Positions 47,988 through 57,981 of a DNA stretch of 64,000 bases are shown here, piece by piece. The translations under genes and the position numbers were made by a program. The stretch comes from Lepidodermella squamata (Eukaryota > Gastrotricha), in contig JBLDXI010000015.1 in assembly GCA_047495785.1 (NCBI GenBank), positions 4,588,001 through 4,652,000 of the forward strand, in the 5' to 3' direction. The notes below the pieces were generated by a model. It did no database searches. It was not told the DNA's origin and saw only the letters and a program-made list of their open reading frames with translations. Numbering within the stretch: the first letter of the stretch is position 1; every line of letters begins with the position of its first letter.

Positions 47988-50892
47988 CTAGAAAAAAGCA
48001 CATATAAATCACACTACGAGACATACAGGAGTACTCAAGATAAAATTGTAAGTATGAGGCATCTAATAAACTGGAGAGGGAGTGCAAATAAGTCTGAGCT
48101 GTAAAGCCTCATATGTGTATAATCCCGATGTAGAATTCATTTATAGTGAAATAAAAAGCCACGGTCGTAGGCAAACAAAAAGAAATCGGATCGATAACCC
48201 TTCGTAAAATACATTGCGCAGTACGTCGCATAATAGAATATCGATTTCTATATTACTCGGCGAGAACGCAGTTAACACAGAGGGAAATATGCTATGTGGG
48301 CCACGAGCACAGTACTAGGCTCTCTCATTATTAGATTCTAGATTCACTTCTATTGATCAAAAAAATAATGCATGCGCGAATACCCCCATAAGGTTCCAAA
48401 ATTCTGCGGAAGTCACTCAGACACAAATTTACTAGTTGTCAAAAATAATAGCAAGTTTGCCCGTCTAGGACTTTCGCCAGCGTCAATTCCTTATGCATAA
48501 AAATACTTGCGTAAAAGCAAAGCAAAAATCACAGCGCTTGATCGACTAAAAATAAGATGCAAAAAATGATAGCTCTCATGAGGCTAATGTAAACATTGCA
48601 TGGGTATTATCATGCGCAATAAGCTAGTAAATATTCCATGTGATTAGCATACAGCCAAGTGGAGTGAAAGGTTAAGATTATCAGGGATGACTAAGCCAGA
48701 TTTAATACAAGCTAAAGTTCCCAGATAGCTATATCGGAAAGTAACGACCAAAATGAAGGATTATATTCAACCATAACAAACAAAAAAGAATATTTAACAA
48801 TTATCATTATCGGCGTTAACAAACAATTAGATTGAGTCCGACAGCATGACCGTGAACGGCCTGCTTCAGCATTGGAAACAGGATATTCAGTTATCAGCGA
48901 GAGAACCGCAAAATGATGGGGCACATGAATCTCCACTAAATACTTTCAAATGCTATCTTTTGCATAGTGGTAGGAATGGATATTATCTGTTCTCAATACT
49001 TAAAAAGCATATACCTAGGTTTCGCCGATAATTTTCATCAACTAAGTGGGTGACACATCAATAAATCCAGCAAACCACAATGTTATTGTTGAAGCTGTTA
49101 TGCTCCAAGAACAGCCAATAATTTTATGCATACTTGAATCAAGAACAAATAAAGCCATAAATTTCACTGTGGCAAAGTGATTGCTTTTTGTGGCGTGGCG
49201 CACTGGACAAACGACTCAACACAGATCGCGATTCGAAATGTTTGTACCTGTTTTGGAAGGCAGTGGTCGGGGCTGTTACTATGACCCTCTCAAGTATAGC
49301 AGAAAGAATTTCTACGTTTAGGATACACTAATTACAACAATAGAGCCATGCTATCTATGGCTGCGTGACTAAGGCGTCCAATGCGTAACTAAGGACTCAA
49401 ATCGAGCTAGCAATAGACCGATATATAGCGAGTTGCAACATACTTATCTCAGCCAACCAAAATTGTAGGATGTAGCCATTAGGATTAGAAGGAATGTCTA
49501 GAATGATTCCATATGTTGAAAACTACTATTCGGTGGATACCACCTAGTATCCGGCCTAATGCTTAATTTGAAACCGTCCGCGAGAAAATAATGAGAATTG
49601 TTCGCAATATGCCACAAAGTGTCAAAAAAACTTTCATTGGACATTACCTCGATTTTAACTAGAGATTCATGATTCATGAATACTCAAACCACTGTGCCAG
49701 TAACCAGTAATCAGTCATGCAGGCGTTCTCATTATTTCCTTCTGTAGCCAAAGTAGAATAACTTACTAGGTCCTAATACAGATACTGCTCGTTAACAGCA
49801 TACTCGTTCAGTAAGCATAATATCATGAAAAATAAAGCAACAGTAGCAAATCGCATAAATCGGCGATATGCTTGCCTCACCTGATACTGAAAATGAAATG
49901 CCAACTGGAGGAATAAGCTTAAAATGAAATATAGAAGATTGAGGCCATATATGGTGCTTGATGCATGATGAGATGAGACGTCAACATAAATCATTAGAGG
50001 TTCTGCGATTGAATGAGGCAGATTCGATACGTGGCATGATTTAACGTATGCGGTTAGCGACGCGTCGATAAATGCGACCCTGCGAAGGTCGAAGCGGAAA
50101 TGGGGGGCAAGATTTTTTATGATCGATTAAAATAATTTTTATGGCCGATTTTTATCAGTCCTATGATGTCGTTATGATAGCCTCAATTATATTTCTTTAT
50201 ACATACTGTTCTTCACAATATTTACAGTAATTTTTTTCGAAAATCGCGAAACCAAAACCCACGGCGGTGTTTCGACCGGGACAGTGAAAGCTGGTTCAGC
50301 GGTCGGTTGCTCAGCTCTGAGCTCCGAGCTCTGCCCATCTATCAAGTCGAAATACCTGCTAAAAGTTCTGCGTCATATTTCCGGATTTAATTGGGTTATT
50401 TTTCCTAGAGCGCACTACCTTGTCCCGTACAGGCTTTTGGCCATCGAGAACTCGTGTGGAGAATCCACTCCTGCTCCTTGACTGTTAACTTTGCTTTGTT
50501 TTTGTTTGCACTTGAACAGACCATAGCATTACATCTCGCATTTTCGCTTGAATATTGAACGGTGCGAATATTAAATATTGATTATTGATTACTTATGCTT
50601 TATGCTGAAGATGGCACGTAAACAACTTGTACTGTCATGTAGGTTGAAACCTATTCTTTTACTATTCTTTTATTCCTTTTATAGTATTCCTTTTACTATT
50701 CTTCGATACCTTTAACTACATCTTCATTATTTCACAATATATTTTGCGTGTTCGCTAGAGAGAAAAGTTCTTATTCTCCGAGCGTAAATCACCTGTCTTC
50801 GTGTGCTAACGCTAGAACTAAGCGTTACTCGAACGTTAAGTCGATTGTGTAGCCGATTTATGTCTTAATAGGTAATTTATCATCCCACCGCT
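47988..50892. other. Divergent intergenic region between NSF and AP1G
   Basis: About 2.9 kb between two divergently transcribed trafficking genes. No coding frame, RNA gene or transposon recognised. A TTTTACTATTC-type repeat (ATTCTTTTACTATTC and variants) lies at about 50652-50705. Confidence 0.5.
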
Positions 50893-50916
50893 ATGGATAT
50901 AATTACCAATACTATA

Positions 50917-53900
50917 ATGCCGTCCCCTAAGAGGTTGCGAGACCTCATTCGGGAGATACGTTCTGCAAGAACAGCTGCAGACGAGCGCGCTGTTGTTAAT
51001 AAAGAATGTGCGCAAATCCGAGATTCCTTCAGAGAAGAGGATAATCTTTACCGGTCGCGCAACGTCGCCAAGCTTCTCTACATTCACATGCTAGGGTATC
51101 CTGCTCATTTTGGACAGGTATCAGTGTATTACATCAAATATTTTCATATGCGAGCCACATTATGTTACCATTTCAGCTGGAATGTATGAAGTTGATTGCC
51201 AACCAGCGATTTAGCGACAAACGAATTGGCTACCTCGGAGCCATTCTTTTGCTTGACGAGACAAGCGAGGTTCATCTTCTCATAACGAATTCTGTTAAGA
51301 AGTAAGTACCTTTTCACAAATCATTAAGGCACACAAACATTTCTGATGTTTAGTGATCTATCCAATTCAAATCAATATATTGCCGGCTTGGCACTAACTG
51401 CTCTCGGTTCGATAAATTCGGTTGAACTTGCTCGCGACTTGGCCAGTGAGGTTGAGCGTATGATGAAGTCGCAAAACACATATTTAAAGAAAAAGGTTTG
51501 TTTTAGTATTTTTACTTTTCTTGATCATGTGGTTATTTTGGCTATTAGGCTATTCTATGTGCAACGAGAATATTGAGAAAAGTTCCAGATCTGCTTGAAA
51601 TGTTTCTTCCGGCTACGAGATTTTTGCTAAGCGAAAAATGCTTAGGTGTGCAATTGACTGCTGTAACTCTGGTGACTGAAATGTGCAAGTTGAGCCCCGA
51701 CGCGCTCAATCATTTCAAGAAGGCTGTTCCTCAACTGGTTCGCATGCTGAAGCAATTGATCATGTCCGGCTATTCGCCAGAACATGACGTAAACGGTGTG
51801 ACTGATCCCTTCCTGCAAGTGAAAACACTACGATTGCTGCGTATCCTCGGCAAAGGCGACAAAGAAGCCAGTGAATCGATGAACGACATCTTAGCTCAGG
51901 TTTGTCAGTCATCTTGCCAACATATGATTATGCATCAGTTTTCGTTTTTACAGGTTGCTACTAATACTGAAACAACTAAAAATGTTGGACACGCAATTCT
52001 GTACGAAATTGTTCGTACAGTAATGGGTGTCGAAAGTGAACAAGGCCTTCGGGTGAGTTGAAATAACGGCACTAATCTGTTTCCTTTTCTTTTTCGCATA
52101 TCGTCGCGCGCTTCTCGGGTCGTAGATAGCCACGAATACTGACCCGTTACAGCAAGCCGGAAATGCCGTTCTCTTAGAAACCGTAAAATTAGCTCTCCAA
52201 GTCCCGGTCGAAAGTAACGTCAGGGTTGGTTCCCATAGGCAAAATTACGCGTCAAATGCCGATTCTGCTATTTGCCAATTTGATAATAACATGAATATCC
52301 TATTTGCGGCTTGCAGCTGGAAACTAATGAACTTTGCTTGCATGAGCTAGTTTCAACTGTGAATGAAAATTCGTTTGTTTTCAGGTCTTGGCAATCAATA
52401 TCCTCGGTCGATTCCTATTGAACAGTGATAAAAACATTCGATACGTGGCTCTGAACACCTTATTAACGGTTGTGCAGGCTGATTACAACGCTGTCCAGCG
52501 ACACAGATCTACTGTCATTGACTGTCTGAAAGATCCTGATGTATCCATCAAAAAGTGAGTTTGACAGTTGCCCTCTTATCTCGAAATTTTCATCGATTAT
52601 GTGTTCACAGGCGCGCAATGGAGTTGTCATTTGCGCTCGTCAACTCACAAAACATTCGCTCCATGGTGAAAGATTTACTGTCTTTCTTAGAGGTCTGCGA
52701 AGTGGAATTCAAGGCGGATTGCGCTTCGAATCTGGCAATTGCGGTCGAGCGGTTTTCTCCCTCGCCGCAGTGGCAGTTCGACAATGTGCTAAAAATGCTA
52801 ATATTAGCCGGAAATTACGTGCGTGATGATGTCATTGCCGGCACCATTCAACTGATAGCCGAGACATCTGCACTTCATCAATATGCAAGCCTTCTTCTAA
52901 TTCGTGTGCTCCGACCTGATGGACCTGATCTGTTTCTGCATCAACCACTCGTTCAAGTCGCCTGCTGGGCCATCGGCGAGTACGGTCAAATGCTAGTTGG
53001 CCGGCACGACATCGACGGTGAAGTTATCGAAGTAACCGAGACCCACATAGTCGCGAGTATCGAACGAGTTGTGAATGGCCGCACACTATCGGTGATTACG
53101 CGTGGCTATGCATTGACCGCGTGTTCGAAGTTGACGGCTCGAGTCAATGACGAAGAGGAGCTGGCGCGACTTTCATTGCTCATTCAAATGTACGGCCCAT
53201 CGACGATAATCGAACTGCAACAGCGCTCTATCGAGTACAAACAGATCTTAAATCGGCCGCAGTCACTGCGAGCCGCTTTGCTTGAACAGATGCCGGTGCT
53301 CGAAGTGCAGAAAGAGCAGAAGGGTATCGCCGGCATGGCCAGTCCTCCACCCGCGTCTCAGACAGAGGCTAATTTGCTAGGCGGGGAAGTCCATACTAAT
53401 GGAAATGGCGTTTCATCTGACGTGAGTTTTTTCGTTTTTCATTGCCTATGAATTACAAATTTATTTCCTCTTAATTATAGCGTGCCAAGGTGCTGGATTT
53501 ACTGGCGGATTTGTCTTCGGTAGTCGAAAATAACCACGCCAACCACACTTCGGCGCCTGGCGGAGGACTCGGTTCGTTGATCGATGGCCTCGGAGGCCTC
53601 GACGTGTCGTCCCCGCCGCAGCCATCGAAAACCAGCAATAACAATCACAACTTCGACCCACTAGCCGATCTGCTGAATATGCCCTCGTCGACCCCTACCT
53701 CGATAGCGGCCGTAGCGAATCAGCCCATCGCTCCGCCGCTGGTGTCCTACGACAAGAATGGCCTTAGAGTAACGTTCACCTTCCCTCGACCTGCGGCCCC
53801 TGACGTCGCCGAAGTGTTAATGACGGCGGAAAACACGGGCGCGACCGATATTACCGAATTCCTGTTCGAGGCTGCCGTGCCAAAAGCATTCTCGCTGAAT

Positions 53901-54139
53901 ATGCTGCCACCGTCCTCCGACAAAGTCTTGCCCTTCGGTCAGCAAAACGTCACACAGAAACTGCTAATCAAAAACCCTCAAAGAGTAAGCAGTAGCCAAG
54001 TTAAAATGAAATTTCTAATTTGGTTTTTTTACAGCAACCTATTCGAATGAGGCTAAGAATCAATTACAACCAAGATGGCAGTAAAATGACGGAGCAAGTG
54101 GACGCTAGCAACTTCCCGCCTGCTCTGTGGCAGCAATAA
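50917..54139 (+). CDS. AP1G1: AP-1 complex subunit gamma (gamma adaptin)
   Basis: Nine constitutive exons: 50917-51117, 51177-51301, 51354-51495, 51549-51899, 51954-52052, 52385-52554, 52611-53421, 53481-53984 and 54035-54139. They give 835 aa (human AP1G1 822). The trunk starts [19 protein letters not shown] and contains [23 protein letters not shown]-type, [20 protein letters not shown] and [13 protein letters not shown] blocks typical of gamma adaptin. A hinge rich in Gly, Ser and Pro with LLDL-like motifs ([16 protein letters not shown]) leads to the ear domain ([15 protein letters not shown]) and the end [11 protein letters not shown]-1 sorts cargo with clathrin at the trans-Golgi and endosomes. 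A duplicated alternative exon lies at 52126-52224. Start 50917 fits human MPAPIRLREL; 50893 is also open. Confidence 0.95.
51954..52052 (+). other. AP1G exon 5a (canonical copy)
   Basis: 99 nt, phase 0 at both ends, encoding 33 residues beginning [20 protein letters not shown]. It closely matches the corresponding segment of human AP1G1 ([20 protein letters not shown]). Acceptor TTTTTACAG, donor GTGAGTTG. Confidence 0.9.
52126..52224 (+). other. AP1G exon 5b, duplicated alternative exon
   Basis: 99 nt, phase 0 at both ends, preceded by TCGGGTCGTAG and followed by GTTGGTTC. It encodes 33 residues beginning [20 protein letters not shown], clearly homologous to exon 5a (12 of 33 identical) and without stops. 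Identical length and phase let either exon be used alone, or both, without a frameshift. It lies 73 nt after exon 5a. Mutually exclusive use is inferred; no transcript data are available. Confidence 0.75.
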
Positions 54140-55422
54140 ACTTCGAATTCCTTCTTCTTTGCTTGATACTAACGTTGTGCTATTCTGCTTGCGAAAACGG
54201 CGGCGTAACACGTCGCCCTAGCAACAGCTTTTCATCGTCTCAGTGTTTTGTTATACCTATTCTTGTTCGTTTATACGACGCAAATTTTAGGTCGCATTTC
54301 GAGCGGCTGCAATGCGTGCTCATCTTAGCGTAGCATACATCCTACACTGCTAGAAAAAAATCATAAATACAGTTGTAACTAGCCCACATGTAATTAGGCC
54401 TTGAACCCCCTGTCATCTGCTTATTCCTATGTTTTGAGGTGGATTGATAGCAGCATTCATCTTCGGCTTCCAAAGCCTTTTCGTAGTTTCGATGCTCATC
54501 GTCCAGTCTCTGAAACCCAGTGTATTGTCAAATCGTTGTGCACACTCGAAAACTAAGAGTACTAATAATGATAAAAGGTGATGTCAAAAAACATGTTTTA
54601 CCTGGAAAAATTGGTGATGATTGCTGTTCATAAACGCAGATTATTATTTATATTTCGACATAACTTTCACAGATCCAATTTATCGAGTCGGTTGTGACCT
54701 CAATATTGATCATCCGTGCATCAACGAGGCCTGAAATTTGATGAAGAAAGCACATTCAATTGATTCATTTCGATGTTGTGAATGATCAACTCTAACATTA
54801 TTAATATTATTTACTTATTGTGTTTTCAAGTTATTCTGCGACGAATGATGATGATAATAAATTATTTGTGAGAAAGTCCATTCATTTTACGGACCATTTA
54901 TATTATATTGATATGCTAGAACATTCGACCAAGCTATTAAAATCGTTTAAAGCTGTTATCATATTAATAACAATTTTCCGGGGTGTTACGAAAAATTTGT
55001 CTTTTCCACTGCTTTTCTTTGTCAAAAAGGCTTGTTCTATGTGTAAACACGTTATATGAAGGATGGCATGTAGAAAACGTGAGTGCCGGATGTACCTATG
55101 CGCAATTGAAGGTATACAAAACAAGGCGGATGTGGCATGCTAATCATATCTTGTACTATTAATTAACAATATACATGAATTAGTCGAAACTGTACTGATT
55201 ATCCTGGAATTCATTTCAAGAGAAAGATAATGATGTAATAAAAAAACGACACAAGTTTTCATTATTTTTTCATGTTCATTTTTTTCAATGGTCATTCACA
55301 AGAGCTGTTTACTACGCGCTGGATTATAGCTTCTGTCTAGCGTGTCATGTGGTCAGACGGCGTCGTGTTTTTTCTGCTCTCAGCAGCATTATTTATTTCA
55401 CTCATTATTTGATTTTTACTAG
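54140..55422. other. Intergenic, no gene recognised
   Basis: About 1.3 kb. It includes the likely AP1G 3'UTR. A frame at 54820-55059 has no recognisable domain. The stretch ends in TTTTTACTAG (55422), an acceptor-like site 21 nt before the next ATG. Confidence 0.5.
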
Positions 55423-55443
55423 AAAGTTAGATACAGAAACCGA

Positions 55444-57056
55444 ATGGCAACAACATCGGAGAGCGAGAAGAGCACTCCGCAGGATGTAGCGTTTGCGATC
55501 AACGCGCTCATCATCAGCAGCGGGCATGACGGCCTGCATTCGATTGACTCGATCACGACAGCTGCGAAGAGTGTCTGCAAAATCATCCGGCCCGACGGCG
55601 CCATGGGCAGCGCTTTCTTCTGCAAACTGCCGCCGATCACGGCGACGGAACGCCTCGTCGGCCTCATGACTAACAACCACGTGATCGACGCTGATCTGCT
55701 GGCGAGTCGTGACGGCTATTTCGAGGTGTGTTTCGAGACGGACAAGCGCTGCGTGCCGATTCGCTTGTCCGTGAAAAGCGACGTGGCCTGGACGTACACG
55801 GATTCAACGCTAGACATCACTTTCATTCAACTGTTGCCGGAAACTGTCGCCGATATTTTAGGCGAGAGGCGCGTGAAAATTCTGGAGTTTTCCGACCGCA
55901 AGGTAGCCAAAGACCAGCAGGTTGCTATCGTGCAATTTCCGCGCGGGGAGCTGCAGAAAATCGCTTTCGCTTCAGTTAAAGAAGTCGTTGGCTCAGATTT
56001 CAAGCACACGGTCTCTACCGACTACGGCTCGTCCGGCTCGCCCGTCTTCGAAGTTGACTCATGGGCCGTAGTTGGCATCCATAAAATGCGGTCATCCGAA
56101 GCGGAGGCGAACCGTTACAACTGGGCGGTCATGGCTCGAACGGTTGTAGAAGCTATTGTTGCTAAATGGCGCAAATCTTTCCGCAAGAAACGAAGCCGCA
56201 GCCGTGAAATTCACTCGAGCGAGGCCGGTCACGATGTGGGCCGCGATATCCAAAACTACTACGCACCTCGATTGCACAGGTAAATAGTATTCGGAAAATG
56301 AAAAGTCCACCTTAAATTTTGATAATTAGAGCTGCTTTAAGCGGTAACCTTAAAGCTATCAAGGATTTGCTGGTCAAGTTTCGCGAAGAATTCCGCCCGC
56401 GTGATGGTGATGAGCTGACCCTGGAAGAGCATCTGATTGATCATCAGAACAAGGCGAATTATCAACGAACAGCCTTGATGGAAGCCGCGCAAGCTGGCCA
56501 CCTTAAAGTTGTGCAATTTTTGGTTCAAAACTGCGATGCGGATGTTTACGTTCAAGATTCGCCGCAGACGCTTCGATCCTCAGCGATTCACCTGGCTGCC
56601 GAAAATGGCCACCTCGAAATCGTGTCTTTCCTCCTGCAAATGGAGCCGGAACTTCTGGAATTTCCGAACGGCTCCGGTGACACTGTTCTCGGAATGGCCG
56701 CATTCGCCGGACACGCGAAAGTTGTCGAGTTCCTTGTCAATAAGAAGAAGGCTGATCAGGATGTAAAAGGCGAGTTGGGCCGAACGCCGTTGATGCGAGC
56801 AGCGGTGAATGGCCACCTGCCCGTGGTGAAAGTGTTGGCTGAGAAGGCGAAAGCAAGCCTGGAGAAGCGCGATGCGACAAAGCACGGCAACACCGCCATC
56901 CACCTTGCTGCCTATTTTGGCCACGCGCCCGTCGTCAGGTACCTGTTGGCAATTCAGCCGAGCCTCGCCAAGTTGAAAAACAAACTCGGCCGCACACCGG
57001 TGTACTACGCGCAGCTGCCTCTGGATAAAAGCGAGATTGTCAGCTTGCTGGAATGA
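55444..57056 (+). CDS. Trypsin-like serine protease fused to ankyrin repeats
   Basis: Exons 55444-56279 and 56330-57056 encode 520 aa; the intron is 50 nt. Residues ~40-250 form a trypsin-like domain: MGSAFFCKL, histidine H79 in LMTNNHVID, aspartate D124 in STLDITFIQL, and serine S197 in DYGSSGSPVFEVDSW, followed by AVVGIHKM. There is no signal peptide, and few Cys, so it is likely intracellular. A basic linker (KSFRKKRSRSRE) leads to about six ankyrin repeats (ALMEAAQAGHLKVVQFLVQ, AIHLAAENGHLEIVSFLLQ, TPLMRAAVNGHLPVVKVLAE and others). Trypsin-like domains with TNNHVI and GSSGSP motifs are found in immune-type multidomain proteins of invertebrates and bacteria. Function unknown; a sensing or defence role is a guess. 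Its codons are more GC-rich than flanking DNA. Confidence 0.8.
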
Positions 57057-57960
57057 AGCAGAGGCTCGCGATGACATGATTGATTATTTTCACTGAACAG
57101 TGCCATGACATGTATGATGATTATAGAACCTCAGATGATATTTACCCAAAAATAAAGCCTTGTTGATGCATCGGCAGTTTTTCCATGTTTTATTCAAATC
57201 GAAGAAATGCAAGATTTTCTCAATCAATTCATGAATAGCCAGATACATGTGGACTCAGGCAGCAGAGGTAGCAGAGGCTCGCAAGCATGCGACGTTCGTC
57301 TAGAAATAAGGAATATCATGGCGATAACTGTGGCCGTGTTCGCGGTTACATGAACGGCGACTGCCGCTCTTCACCCGGCAACTGTGAATGAAGTTGACGA
57401 TGGCGAAGGTAAAAGTGCCGTATGAGAGAACGAGTCGAAAGGTGTTTTCGCACGCGTCATCGTAGGTTGAACCTCGTGGCAATGAAAATGCGCTCTAACT
57501 GGGAACCTTCACAAATCGGATGTGAAGTAACAATTTCAGCTTCAGCTTTTTGAAGCAGTGGTGTCGCGACAAGTTAAATCGAGAGAAAGCCAAAAAGGCC
57601 GACAAAATACCAAATGCAAATACCGGCTGAATTCTGCGAAACTCTTTCATCCTGAGCCACGCAGGTCGTCAAAAAGCTGTTGCCAAATCCATCTAACCAT
57701 TGAATTTGATGACTTGAATTTTAGTTTTATTTGTCCCATTAAATGAGAGAAATGGCAACCACACACCAAAAATCACAAACCAATCATGACAAAACTGAAG
57801 TAAAAGACTGATTAAGGATCAATTATACAAATCCGCAGTAATAATTAAAAAAAACCGAAAATAAAAAAACCGATTTCGGCGTTTCAATGGAAACTAAAAA
57901 AAATTCGGTGAATGGCGAAACAAAATTCCATCAAAAAATCATGCCAGTCTGTTATTGATC
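57057..57960. other. Intergenic, no gene recognised
   Basis: About 0.9 kb between the convergent trypsin-ankyrin and GABA-B-like genes. AATAAA at about 57150 is the likely polyadenylation signal of the former. No other feature seen. Confidence 0.5.
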
Positions 57961-57981
57961 TCGTAAATGAATGCCAGCCGA

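Noticed and set aside
49190-49260. tRNA-like sequence (TGGCGCACTGG ... GATTCGAAAT)
   Set aside because: It has partial resemblance to A and B boxes, but acceptor and anticodon stems do not pair.
52290-52384. Possible third copy of the AP1G exon ([12 protein letters not shown])
   Set aside because: The length is about 68 nt instead of 99, and the residue pattern does not align with exons 5a and 5b; only chance similarity remains.
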